From Bifidobacterium breve (lineage in GTDB: Bacteria; Actinomycetota; Actinomycetes; Nanopelagicales; Nanopelagicaceae), in the NCBI GenBank assembly GCA_945863115.1, contig CAMAYZ010000001.1, forward strand, positions 62,001 to 126,000: 64,000 bases of DNA. Reading direction: 5' to 3'. Under the pieces are notes generated by a model that made no database searches, was not told the origin of the DNA, and was given only the letters and a program-made list of their open reading frames with translations. Positions 35,728 to 42,969 of this stretch are shown here, one piece after another. Positions within the stretch are counted from its first letter, which is position 1; each line of letters opens with the position of its first letter. A program made the translations under genes and the position numbers.

Positions 35728-36378
35728 ATGAAATACCAACCTTCGCGTTCGCCAATCGACAAATCTCTCACAGGTGGCAATGAGTTCTTCGAACACATGA
35801 ACTCTCGTCGCAGTGTGCGTATGTTTTCGCCAGATCCTATCCCGCAAGAATTGATTGAGATTGCGGTTCGAACTGCGAATACTGCTCCAAGTGGTGCTAA
35901 CCAACAACCTTGGTTCTTCTGCGCGACATCAGATCCAATATTAAAACATCGCATTCGTGAAGCAGCTGAGATTGAAGAACGTGAGAATTATGAAGGTGGT
36001 CGCATGCCACCCTCTTGGCGCAACGCTATTTCTCATCTAGGCACTAATTCAAATAAGGAATACCTCGATATCGTGCCCTGGATTGTTGTTTGTTTTGCGC
36101 AGAAATCTCAAGTTCTTCCGGACGGAACACCACAAAAGAATTATTATGTTAATGAATCTGTTGGTTTGGCCTGCGGAATGTTTATCTCAAGTCTTCACAC
36201 AATGGGACTTTCAACCTTAACTCATACACCCAACCCGATGGGATTCTTGAGTGAAATCTTCGAACGCCCTGCAACTGAACGTCCTTACATTCTTTTTCCT
36301 GTTGGCTATCCCGCTGACGGTTGCACCGTGCCAGATCTAGAACGAAAAGAACTAGATAAAATCTTGAAGGTTTACTAA
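35728..36378 (+). CDS. Nitroreductase family protein
   Basis: 216 residues of the FMN nitroreductase fold. The FMN-binding start HMNSRRSVRMFSPDPIPQEL is followed by NTAPSGANQQPWFF, and a C-terminal GYPADGCTVP is present. Members reduce nitro or quinone compounds, or act in dehalogenation and flavin chemistry. The sequence does not say which. It is convergent with the DJ-1/PfpI gene 12 bp downstream. Confidence 0.87.
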   Translation: MKYQPSRSPIDKSLTGGNEFFEHMNSRRSVRMFSPDPIPQELIEIAVRTANTAPSGANQQPWFFCATSDPILKHRIREAAEIEERENYEGGRMPPSWRNAISHLGTNSNKEYLDIVPWIVVCFAQKSQVLPDGTPQKNYYVNESVGLACGMFISSLHTMGLSTLTHTPNPMGFLSEIFERPATERPYILFPVGYPADGCTVPDLERKELDKILKVY

Positions 36379-36390
36379 TTTAAGATTTGA

Positions 36391-37035
36391 TTAATCTTTC
36401 TTCAATACCGAATCGAAGAGCTCACGAAGTTCTGCGTGAACTTCTGCAGGTGCACTTCTTGGGTGGCCAGCGTTAAAGGGTGGCTTCGGGTCGTATTCCA
36501 TATCCAACTGCATTTTTTCTGCAAAGGCCTGTCCGAAGATTCGCTCCGCAAGAACAAGTGACATATCGATTCCTGCGGATACACCAGCAGCAGTGATGAT
36601 TTTTCCTGATTCAACAACTCGCTTATCAGTAGGTATCGCACCATAGTTTGCTAGCTCTGAATGTGAATACCAATGTGTTGTTGCGGGAACGCCTTTTAGA
36701 ACACCGGCGGCGCCTAACATAAGTGCTCCTGTGCAAACTGAAATTGTCCACTCGGTTGTGGGATGAACTTTTGCAATCCAATCAATTAGTGGATCTCCAG
36801 AACGTGCCATGGTGATGGCAGGTAGCCCACCCGGAACAACCAAAATATCTACGGCCGAAACGTCAGAGATACTTTTCTGTGCTTGCATGATCGTGGCTGA
36901 ACCATCACTGATTGGGCCAGCATTTAATGCCACGAAGGAAAACTCATATCCCGGAAACTGTGACAACGCGTGATACGGGCCAATGGCATCTAGGGGAGTA
37001 AATCCTGGGTATAACAACATTGCTATTTGTTTCAT
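36391..37035 (-). CDS. DJ-1/PfpI family protein (isonitrile hydratase-like)
   Basis: 214 residues. The nucleophile elbow SVCTGALMLGAAGVLKGVPATTHW contains the conserved Cys and the downstream ATTHW typical of the isonitrile hydratase/AraC-like-sensor branch of DJ-1/PfpI. An N-terminal LLYPGFTPLDAIGPYHALSQ also fits that branch. Enzymatic hydration of isonitriles is one known activity; protein-repair or glyoxalase roles occur in relatives. Its 5' end abuts a perfect 7-bp inverted repeat (37037-37056). Confidence 0.85.
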   Translation of the reverse strand: MKQIAMLLYPGFTPLDAIGPYHALSQFPGYEFSFVALNAGPISDGSATIMQAQKSISDVSAVDILVVPGGLPAITMARSGDPLIDWIAKVHPTTEWTISVCTGALMLGAAGVLKGVPATTHWYSHSELANYGAIPTDKRVVESGKIITAAGVSAGIDMSLVLAERIFGQAFAEKMQLDMEYDPKPPFNAGHPRSAPAEVHAELRELFDSVLKKD

Positions 37036-37036
37036 G

Positions 37037-37056
37037 GTTCAACGCTACAGTTGAAC
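37037..37056. promoter_or_regulatory. Inverted repeat GTTCAAC-N6-GTTGAAC between pfpI and luxR
   Basis: The 7-bp arms are exact reverse complements separated by GCTACA. The site starts one base upstream of the pfpI ATG and lies ~70 bp before the likely luxR start, the usual place for an operator in a divergent pair. The binding protein is unknown; the LuxR-type regulator next door is one candidate. Confidence 0.45.
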
Positions 37057-37086
37057 AGATTACAGAGGAGTAAATCCCCCCTGTTT

Positions 37087-37174
37087 ATCACCCCCCTAGG
37101 CTCAAATAGCCTTTTAAAACCATCCCAAATGCATCACCCTTGTGGGGTGAATCATGAGGCTGCTAAATCACCCC
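37087..37174. repeat. Cluster of TCACCC motifs at the luxR 5' end
   Basis: ATCACCC occurs at about 37087, 37133 and 37167, and once inverted (GGGGTGAAT) at about 37144. The second and the inverted copy form TCACCC-N5-GGGTGA. The set spans the upstream region and the first codons of the LuxR-type gene. It may be an autoregulatory binding cluster; spacing is irregular. Confidence 0.4.
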
Positions 37175-38721
37175 TTCCTGGCTTTGCCGACGGTGTGCAC
37201 AAAATTATTGAGACTGCAATCGAAAAGAATGATTTAGATTTTTTCTATCGATTGTATTTAACCAGAATGGCTGAACTATCCCTGACTGGGCAAGGAAAAG
37301 AATTTATTGAATATGCGAAAAGCTCTCTTGATGAATCAGAAAATAGTTTATTCATGACTAAGGGATTTGAAGCAATTGGTAATTTAATTGATTTAGATTT
37401 TACAAAATGCATCCTATTACTAGATGAACTTGAAGCAAGTACTCGCGAAAATGATCTGAAACCTTGGGTAGATCAAATTAGTAATTTGTGTCGGGCATAC
37501 GTTAATTTTCATAATGGCGATTATGAATTATCACTAAAGCATGCCGAAATTTCGATTGCTTCACCGATTAAAAGTGGAACTTTAGACCCAATGGACAAGG
37601 GAAGATTGATTCGGCTTGTCGCGTGTATTGGTTTGGTTACCTCTGATTTCAAGAAAATTGAAAAGTGCGCAGAAGATATTTTAAGTATTGATAATCCAGA
37701 TAATTTAATTGTTTTGGATCATGCAAAGTCTGCAATTAAATCTATGCAACTACTATTTCATGGTGAATATAACCAAGCGTATGAATTAGCCAAATCCACG
37801 ATTGCACTAGAAGAGGCTTCTGGACGAGTTGGAATTGCTTCACCATTTGATTGCAAATTTGTTGTAATGCGATGTCTTTATGAATTCTCTATGATCAATG
37901 AAGCCCTCAATGAAATTGTTAGCCTGCGGGAGGAGGCCGAACAGAACGGCTTTAAGTTTATTGTCTTTCTGTGCGACGTTGGTGAAATTAGGATTTTGTC
38001 ACGAATTCCCAACACCCAAGACAAAGTTTCTAACAAAATCAACAAATTAAGAGATCAGATTTCACTGAATCCAGAATTTAAATCACTGAGTTGGTTGGCG
38101 GATCTCTCTGAAATTTTTGTGAAAAGTCATAAGAATGATCTTGGGCGAATAGACGCTTTAATAAAGCGCAACCCTGAAAATATCTATCTGAAGAAGATAG
38201 GTAAAAGTATCTTAAAAAAGATCAAATCAGAGGATGTAAAAGTGCTTGAGGATCTTTCAGAAAACACTACTTTTGAAATCATTATGAAAAACTTGAAGTT
38301 GTCTAAACTTGAAAATAAAGGCGTCAAAAAGCAACGTGAATACTTAAGGATTGCGCTTGAAGTAGGCGAAAAGGTAGGCGCTCGAGAAATTTTTTTACGT
38401 CAGGATAATTCAACTCTTGAAGCAATCATAAATTTGTCTTCCGAGCGTGGCTCGTTGTGGTTGGAGTCATTGAGTAGATTGGCGATTGAGCGGATCAAAG
38501 AACGCAATTTGTTAGTTGAGATTAGTGGAGAACAATTGACAGCGCGTGAGATTGAGGTCTTGAAACATTTGATAACCGAAAATACCGTCTCAGAGATTGG
38601 TCAAATTTTGCACATCTCAAAAAATACGATGAAAACACACCTCCGAAACATTTATAGGAAGTTAGGTGTAGATGGCAGAGGATCAGCCGCAAAGAAGGCC
38701 AAAGAGAATCTAATAATTTAA
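37129..38721 (+). CDS. Large LuxR-type transcriptional regulator
   Basis: About 530 residues from ATG 37129; the start is uncertain (the track gives 37027, and GTG 37195 is possible). The last ~65 residues are a LuxR/GerE helix-turn-helix: LTAREIEVLKHLITEN, VSEIGQILHISKNTMKTHLR, NIYRKLGV. The rest is helical and repeat-like (KHAEISIASPIKSG..., SLREEAEQNGFK), like the TPR-type sensor part of LAL/MalT proteins, but no Walker A ATPase motif is visible. Codon use is richer in AT (many AAA, ATT, TTA) than in the neighbours, suggesting an acquired gene. The target is unknown; the divergent pfpI gene and its own upstream repeats are candidates. Confidence 0.75.
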   Translation: MHHPCGVNHEAAKSPLPGFADGVHKIIETAIEKNDLDFFYRLYLTRMAELSLTGQGKEFIEYAKSSLDESENSLFMTKGFEAIGNLIDLDFTKCILLLDELEASTRENDLKPWVDQISNLCRAYVNFHNGDYELSLKHAEISIASPIKSGTLDPMDKGRLIRLVACIGLVTSDFKKIEKCAEDILSIDNPDNLIVLDHAKSAIKSMQLLFHGEYNQAYELAKSTIALEEASGRVGIASPFDCKFVVMRCLYEFSMINEALNEIVSLREEAEQNGFKFIVFLCDVGEIRILSRIPNTQDKVSNKINKLRDQISLNPEFKSLSWLADLSEIFVKSHKNDLGRIDALIKRNPENIYLKKIGKSILKKIKSEDVKVLEDLSENTTFEIIMKNLKLSKLENKGVKKQREYLRIALEVGEKVGAREIFLRQDNSTLEAIINLSSERGSLWLESLSRLAIERIKERNLLVEISGEQLTAREIEVLKHLITENTVSEIGQILHISKNTMKTHLRNIYRKLGVDGRGSAAKKAKENLII

Positions 38722-38854
38722 CTGGCTCGTTAGGGGTTCGAAATACTGACCCGACGTGCGCAATCCATTCTGTTCACTTGGAATTTGCTTGGAGATTCTT
38801 GAAAGAGGGGGTTTGACTGCGTAGATTCTCGTTAGTCAAATTGGCTCTTCCCAG

Positions 38855-39226
38855 ATGGGCAAAACTATGGATATTCGTGAAATTAATGAGAAGCGTTATG
38901 AGATTGCCGCAAGCCAAACATCTTCAGTCATGCTGGTCGGACTTTTTTCAAACATTGGCATTTTTGCAATAACAGCCTTTGCCGATCTTTCCTCTGGAGC
39001 ACAAACTAATTGGAAAGTCATCGTGAGCATCGTTGAACTATTTTTCTTGGTGTTTGCACTAGGCGTATTTGGCGATATAGCCGCATACGTTAAAGACATT
39101 CCTAAGAATGAAGACTCAACTTGGAATAGAAATGCCCGTAAAGCTCCGCCAGAAATTTTCATGGTAATCACAGCAATTGGAATTATTGCTTTGTGGATTT
39201 TTCAGATTAGAGCAATAGGGGCCTAG
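38855..39226 (+). CDS. Small membrane protein of unknown function
   Basis: 123 residues, or 119 from the internal ATG at 38867 (MDIREINEKRYEIAA). Three hydrophobic helices (SVMLVGLFSNIGIFAITAFA, SIVELFFLVFALGVFGDIAA, EIFMVITAIGIIALWIF) and no motif I recognise. It is followed 14 bp later by a strong intrinsic terminator. It lies in the accessory patch between the LuxR gene and the tRNA-Lys-linked cassette. Confidence 0.6.
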   Translation: MGKTMDIREINEKRYEIAASQTSSVMLVGLFSNIGIFAITAFADLSSGAQTNWKVIVSIVELFFLVFALGVFGDIAAYVKDIPKNEDSTWNRNARKAPPEIFMVITAIGIIALWIFQIRAIGA

Positions 39227-39238
39227 TAATTTGGTTTG

Positions 39239-39275
39239 AAAGGGCTGGGGCTAAACACCTCAGCCCTTTTTTATT
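39239..39275 (+). terminator. Rho-independent terminator
   Basis: AGGGCTG-AGG-type stem (AGGGCTGGGG ... CCTCAGCCCT) with loop CTAAACA, then TTTTTT. It ends the small membrane protein gene. It also lies just beyond the distal tRNA-Lys repeat, so it may originally have terminated tRNA-Lys transcription from the other side. Confidence 0.85.
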
Positions 39276-39278
39276 TTG

Positions 39279-39300
39279 TAAGTGGGTTGTGAGGGACTCG
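39279..39300. repeat. 22-bp direct repeat, distal copy of the tRNA-Lys 3' end
   Basis: These 22 bases are identical to 40757-40778, sharing GTGGGTTGTGAGGGACTCG. The proximal copy is the acceptor stem, T-stem and half the T-loop of tRNA-Lys plus 4 bases beyond its 3' end. Identity stops sharply on both sides. This is what an att site left by integration into a tRNA 3' end looks like. Confidence 0.8.
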
Positions 39301-39490
39301 TTATCAAACCTTCAAACCATTCCCTTTGACCCAATATGTGGATATATCCGATCTTGACTCATCTCCAATATTAGGGATAGCCAGGGACATTTCAAAGGTT
39401 TTCAAAGACCGATAAGCCATTTTGGGAGGTAAGAGCAGAATTAAATGCTCAATATCCCATTTGGCTGGATCTCCCCATTACCCTTTTAGA

Positions 39491-40696
39491 ATGCGAATCA
39501 AGGGGAGTCTTGCCAAGGGATTTTTGATTGCCCTGGCCATTTCACTAATTCCTGTGGCAGCAATTTCAGCACAGAAAGTTAATCCAGGATCCAAATGCAA
39601 AGTGTTTATGCAAAAAGTGCCATACAAGAATAAGACATACACATGCATCAAGTTAGGCAAGAAGTTGGTTTGGAATAAAGGCGTAGAAACTGTTAAACCA
39701 GATCCCTTGCCAGTAGCAACTCCCACTCCAACTCCAACTCCCACTCCCACTCCAACTCCCACTCCAACTCCCATAGTTTTAACTTGGGGCAATATTGCGG
39801 CCAACTACGGTGAGATTTCAATAAATGTTTACAACCAAGGACAGATTCTTATAGATAGCAGTTATCAGCCAAAATATAAGTTAAATGTTTTAGTGGGGCC
39901 AAATACAAAACCCGCAATCATAAATCCTGCCGCTGCATTTGGCTTGGCATCAAATATGATGAAAAACTTTAAGCAACCCGAAGAAATTTATGCCATTTAC
40001 TACAATTTCATTGATAAAGATTGGGCTAAGAAATTTTTTCAGGAAAAAGATGGAGCACCTTGGTGGAATGGGTCAATTAATTACTCATGTCCTAGTGAAA
40101 ATAACTGCGAAATCGCAAGCGGTGGTAATTTAAGAAATTGGCAAGGATTTGTTCAGACTGGTGTGCCAAATAATCCTTGGTGGTCAGATCGCAGTCAATA
40201 TGCAGAACAGGACATTCATGAATTTACACATGTTGTTCAGTCTTATCAACAAAAACCAACATGGGGACATTGGGTAGACGCAACTCCGGTTTGGTTTTCC
40301 GAAGGACATGCGACTCTCATGCAAAAAATTGGGGGAAATAAGACTTTAGACTCATATAAATGGAATCAAGCCAGTCAGATTAAGAAATTTCCACCTGATC
40401 AGTCATTAAAGGATTTCTCTCCTGCAAGCATTCTTCAATATTACGATCAACTCACGCCAGGAAAAAACCCTGATCTGGCAAATACCAATCCCGCCCTACA
40501 TAAATATGCATATTCATTAGGTTATGCCACCGTTGAAGCTCTTGCAGCGATCGGAGGAATAGATTCTTTACTGGAACTGATAAGTCAAAATGTACCTGGA
40601 ACTACCTTTAGCCAAGCATTCAAAAAGGTGTATGGCATTGAGTGGGTCGCTGCTGCACCAATCCTTGCCGAAGTAGTTTCAAAACAAAGCAGGTAG
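39491..40696 (+). CDS. Secreted gluzincin-like metallopeptidase with Thr-Pro linker
   Basis: About 401 residues from ATG 39491, which begins a clean signal peptide ([20 protein letters not shown]...AISA); the track start at 39422 adds 23 residues ahead of it. A short Cys-containing module ([20 protein letters not shown]) precedes a (TP)9 linker. The catalytic region holds HEFTH (HExxH zinc motif, in [14 protein letters not shown]) and downstream [15 protein letters not shown], with the Glu expected as third zinc ligand in gluzincins. It is likely exported to the cell surface. Substrate unknown. It is the only gene within the tRNA-Lys direct repeats. Confidence 0.72.
   Translation: MRIKGSLAKGFLIALAISLIPVAAISAQKVNPGSKCKVFMQKVPYKNKTYTCIKLGKKLVWNKGVETVKPDPLPVATPTPTPTPTPTPTPTPTPIVLTWGNIAANYGEISINVYNQGQILIDSSYQPKYKLNVLVGPNTKPAIINPAAAFGLASNMMKNFKQPEEIYAIYYNFIDKDWAKKFFQEKDGAPWWNGSINYSCPSENNCEIASGGNLRNWQGFVQTGVPNNPWWSDRSQYAEQDIHEFTHVVQSYQQKPTWGHWVDATPVWFSEGHATLMQKIGGNKTLDSYKWNQASQIKKFPPDQSLKDFSPASILQYYDQLTPGKNPDLANTNPALHKYAYSLGYATVEALAAIGGIDSLLELISQNVPGTTFSQAFKKVYGIEWVAAAPILAEVVSKQSR
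39719..39772 (+). repeat. ACTCCN microsatellite encoding (Thr-Pro)9
   Basis: Nine tandem 6-bp units ACTCC(A/C) code for nine Thr-Pro dipeptides, an extended linker between the N-terminal module and the peptidase domain. The near-perfect DNA repeat is prone to slippage in whole-unit steps that would change linker length but keep frame. The opposite-strand Gly-Val ORF in the track is its shadow. Confidence 0.9.
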
Positions 40697-40756
40697 AACT
40701 TTTCGTTACTTTTCACTACGGATAGCGCTTGGATATTGGCCTTGCATCTACTTGCA

Positions 40757-40778
40757 TAAGTGGGTTGTGAGGGACTCG
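40757..40778. repeat. 22-bp direct repeat, proximal copy within tRNA-Lys
   Basis: Partner of 39279-39300. It covers the tRNA-Lys discriminator base, the 3' acceptor strand, the 3' T-stem strand and five T-loop bases, plus four bases downstream of the gene. Confidence 0.8.
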
Positions 40779-40833
40779 AACCCCCGACCCGGTGATTAAG
40801 AGTCACCTGCTCTACCAACTGAGCTAACAACCC
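40761..40833 (-). tRNA. tRNA-Lys(CTT)
   Basis: Read on the minus strand: acceptor GGGTTGT pairs with ACAACCC, the D-arm GCTCAGTTGGTAGAGC is standard, the anticodon stem GGTGA/TCACC has loop CTCTTAA (anticodon CTT), and the T-arm contains GGTTCGAGTCC. CCA is not encoded. The 3' end is duplicated at 39279-39300. Confidence 0.95.
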
Positions 40834-40871
40834 GAGCTCATTCAAAGGGGGAAACCTCGAACGCATCGCAG

Positions 40872-40900
40872 ACCCTATCAGCGAGAAGGGGTGTGCGCAA
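40872..40900 (-). promoter_or_regulatory. Probable promoter of tRNA-Lys
   Basis: On the minus strand TTGCGC and TAGGGT are separated by exactly 17 bases. The -10 box ends 38 bases before the mature tRNA 5' end. Reasonable sigma-70-type match; not tested. Confidence 0.45.
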
Positions 40901-40940
40901 AAGCCTAAAGCGCGTCGGAACTTCTAATGTTTAAGCCTGT

Positions 40941-41432
40941 TTAATGCTGCTTGAAACGATTATAGGAATTTACGATCTCTACTTGGGCGGCATCATGATT
41001 TACCCATTCGCCACCATGGACTTCTTTGCCTGGTTCGAGAGTTTTATAGACTTCGAAGAAGTGCTTAATTTCTTCTAGCTCGTAGTAAGGCACATCAGCT
41101 AAATCTTTGAGACCAGACTTTCGAATATCTCCAGCTGCGACACAGAGCAGTTTGTCATCGCCGCCTTTTTCATCGGTCATACGAAACATTCCGATAACGC
41201 GACAAGAAACTACGCAACCAGGGAATGTTGGTTCATCCAACATGACAAGTGCATCAAGGGGATCGCCATCATTTGAAAGTGTGTTCTTAACAAAACCATA
41301 ATCATGTGGGAAACGTGTTGCAGTGAAGAGCATTCGATCTAGACGAACTTCTCCGGTTTCATGATTGATTTCATATTTGTTTCTTGAGCCGGCTGGGATT
41401 TCAATTACTACGTCGAAGACCATAGATTCCAT
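40941..41432 (-). CDS. ppa: Inorganic pyrophosphatase
   Basis: About 163 residues from ATG 41432, preceded by AGGAGA at a good distance; the track start at 41495 runs into tRNA-His. Family I soluble pyrophosphatase: VVIEIPAGSRNKYEINHETG, the core DYGFVKNTLSNDGDPLDALV with its metal-binding aspartates, and DKGGDDKLLCVAAGD. It hydrolyses pyrophosphate in the cytosol and pulls biosynthetic reactions forward. The RBS follows the tRNA-His 3' end by only a few bases on the same strand, suggesting a shared transcript. Confidence 0.95.
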   Translation of the reverse strand: MESMVFDVVIEIPAGSRNKYEINHETGEVRLDRMLFTATRFPHDYGFVKNTLSNDGDPLDALVMLDEPTFPGCVVSCRVIGMFRMTDEKGGDDKLLCVAAGDIRKSGLKDLADVPYYELEEIKHFFEVYKTLEPGKEVHGGEWVNHDAAQVEIVNSYNRFKQH

Positions 41433-41453
41433 TTCAGGTCTCCTAAAGATTGG

Positions 41454-41527
41454 GGTGATCGACGGGGCTCGAACCCGCGACATCTCGGACCACAACCGAG
41501 TGCTCTACCAGCTGAGCTACGACCACC
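41454..41527 (-). tRNA. tRNA-His(GTG)
   Basis: Minus strand: acceptor GTGGTCG/CGATCAC with C at position 73 and an encoded G at -1, both expected for tRNA-His. Anticodon stem CTCGG/CCGAG with loop TTGTGGT (anticodon GTG). T-arm GGGTTCGAGCCC. A CCA follows in the DNA (41451-41453). ppa lies directly downstream. Confidence 0.95.
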
Positions 41528-41560
41528 ATGGATGTCATAGTCTACATTCTCCAAAGGGAA

Positions 41561-41968
41561 CTAAGACCCAGGAGTTTTAAAACCTAGGGATTTTGCGGCT
41601 TTTCGCTGGACTTTGTCGTAGGTAAGAAAATCAATGGTCTTGCTGCCAAGACTCGCAGCAGAGGCTAAGTGGATGGCATCTAAGGTCGCCAAGTTGGTGC
41701 CCTCGGATATCTCAACAGCTAAATAAGAGGTCGCCTCGTCGAATTCAATAATATTGAAGATAGCGATATCGGCCTCGAAAAGCTTTGTTGCCATGGCGAA
41801 TTCAGAAGCGCTAAGGCGTTTGCGCAGGTTGATCAGGGTTTCGGTCACACCGATTTGGGAGATGTATTTATCCTGATATCTAATGATAATTTCTTCACAT
41901 TGTTGAGAAAACTCTTCTTCAAGATACCTCTTTAGTAATGCGCTTGAGTCTAAATAAAGAGATGTCAA
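41561..41968 (-). CDS. vapC: VapC-type PIN-domain toxin
   Basis: 135 residues. PIN-domain acidic residues are visible: YLDSSALLKRYLEEE at the start, GVTETLINLRKR in the middle, LDAIHLASAASLG and FLTYDKVQRKAAKSLG late. PIN toxins cleave RNA, often tRNA or rRNA, when free of antitoxin. It overlaps the antitoxin gene by 4 bp on the same strand, the standard module layout. Confidence 0.87.
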   Translation of the reverse strand: MTSLYLDSSALLKRYLEEEFSQQCEEIIIRYQDKYISQIGVTETLINLRKRLSASEFAMATKLFEADIAIFNIIEFDEATSYLAVEISEGTNLATLDAIHLASAASLGSKTIDFLTYDKVQRKAAKSLGFKTPGS

Positions 41969-42255
41969 AATTTGCGCTCGCGACGAGATTCAATGAGCAA
42001 TTCTGTTGTTGTAGGTCCTGCCTTGCGCGGCTTAATCCGCTTGAAATTGCCCATCGAGGCGCGAGTGGCTGGTCTTACTCGCCCTTCTGCAATGGCACGT
42101 TCTAGAAATGCAGGCCGTTTAATTTCTTCACCCTGCACCGGTGTAAGGAGACAGATTGCCTGGCCGTGATTTGTAATTGTGATCTGCTCGCCCTCGTTTG
42201 CACGTTGCAGAATTTCAGATAGCCGATTTTTTAATTCCCTGATACCAATTTCCAT
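41965..42255 (-). CDS. vapB: Phd/YefM-type antitoxin partner of VapC
   Basis: 96 residues with an N-terminal Phd/YefM DNA-binding fold (IGIRELKNRLSEILQRANEG, ITITNHGQAICLLTP) and a basic, probably disordered C-terminal tail (ESRRERKF) that would wrap the toxin. It precedes and overlaps the PIN toxin gene. Autoregulation of the pair is expected from the family. The gap to orn is 44 bp. Confidence 0.87.
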   Translation of the reverse strand: MEIGIRELKNRLSEILQRANEGEQITITNHGQAICLLTPVQGEEIKRPAFLERAIAEGRVRPATRASMGNFKRIKPRKAGPTTTELLIESRRERKF

Positions 42256-42299
42256 GTGGCCACAATATCAGAATTTGTGGCTACATTTAAAGAGCGATT

Positions 42300-42860
42300 T
42301 TAATTGTTGGGGATGAAGATGGCCTTGCGGTAATACTCGAGCTCTTCGATGGAATCACGGATATCTCCGAGCGCGCGATGGTTGCCGGTCTTCTTTGGGG
42401 CGGCGAAGTAAATTCGGGGATACCAACGGCGAGCTAATTCTTTGATTGATGAGACATCGATAGTGCGATAGTGAAGATAGGCATTTAGAAGTGGCATATC
42501 GCGAGCGATAAAGGCTCGGTCGGTTCCAACTGAATTTCCAGCCAGTGGGGATTTGCCAGCGCCCGATGCATATTTTTCAAGGTAAGCAATTATTTCGGCT
42601 TCGGCCTTTTCGATTTCCACGCCATTTGGGATCTCGGTGATTAGGCCAGATTCGGTATGCATATTGGTGACAAATTCATTCATACCTTTTAATTGCTCTT
42701 CGGTTGCTCGGATAACCAGGTCAACGCCCTCGCCCAAGATGTTTAGTTCGGAGTCTGTAACCAGGACTGCGATTTCGACCAATACATCTTTATTAAGGTC
42801 TAAACCCGTCATCTCGCAATCGACCCAAATCAGGTTCGGGGAATCATTCTTTGAGCTCAC
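42300..42860 (-). CDS. orn: Oligoribonuclease
   Basis: A 186-residue DEDDh exonuclease. IWVDCEMTGLDLNKDVLVEI carries the first acidic pair, and NHRALGDIRDSIEELEYYR carries the catalytic His and last Asp. Orn degrades di- to pentaribonucleotides to mononucleotides, finishing RNA and cyclic-di-nucleotide turnover. Length is normal for the family. Confidence 0.95.
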   Translation of the reverse strand: MSSKNDSPNLIWVDCEMTGLDLNKDVLVEIAVLVTDSELNILGEGVDLVIRATEEQLKGMNEFVTNMHTESGLITEIPNGVEIEKAEAEIIAYLEKYASGAGKSPLAGNSVGTDRAFIARDMPLLNAYLHYRTIDVSSIKELARRWYPRIYFAAPKKTGNHRALGDIRDSIEELEYYRKAIFIPNN

Positions 42861-42897
42861 CGGGGGAGCCTAATCGAGATAGCGCCTTGGGCCGTAA

Positions 42898-42930
42898 TTT
42901 CACCATTCGTTCACCTTGGGTTCACTTTCT
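42898..42930 (+). promoter_or_regulatory. PHO-box-like triple direct repeat before pstC
   Basis: Three consecutive 11-bp units: TTTCACCATTC, GTTCACCTTGG and GTTCACTTTCT. Actinobacterial PHO boxes bound by PhoP are 11-bp direct repeats of GTTCACC-like sequence. A possible -10 TAGCCT begins at 42930. The array overlaps the track's TTG start for pstC, arguing for a later start. Confidence 0.75.
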
Positions 42931-42969
42931 AGCCTCGCCAACGAATTGCCTGCCCGACATAATCCCCGG

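Larger units (their letters stand above)
39279..40778. mobile_element. Candidate tRNA-Lys-anchored mini-element (no integrase)
   Basis: The segment between the two 22-bp copies of the tRNA-Lys 3' end is about 1.46 kb. It contains one gene, a secreted metallopeptidase, and no recombinase. The geometry fits site-specific integration at the tRNA gene: tRNA kept intact, displaced end at the far side. It could be a cargo-only element moved in trans or a remnant of a larger island. Duplication by other means is not excluded. Confidence 0.55.

Noticed and set aside
37129-38721. LAL/MalT-type ATPase regulator
   Set aside because: No Walker A or B motif is visible in the N-terminal region; called only LuxR-type.
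39279-39300. A second tRNA gene or tRNA pseudogene
   Set aside because: Only 22 bp of the 3' end match; no anticodon or D-arm follows, so it is a repeat (att-like), not a gene.
39478-39804. Gly-Val repeat ORF on the minus strand
   Set aside because: Complement of the Thr-Pro microsatellite.
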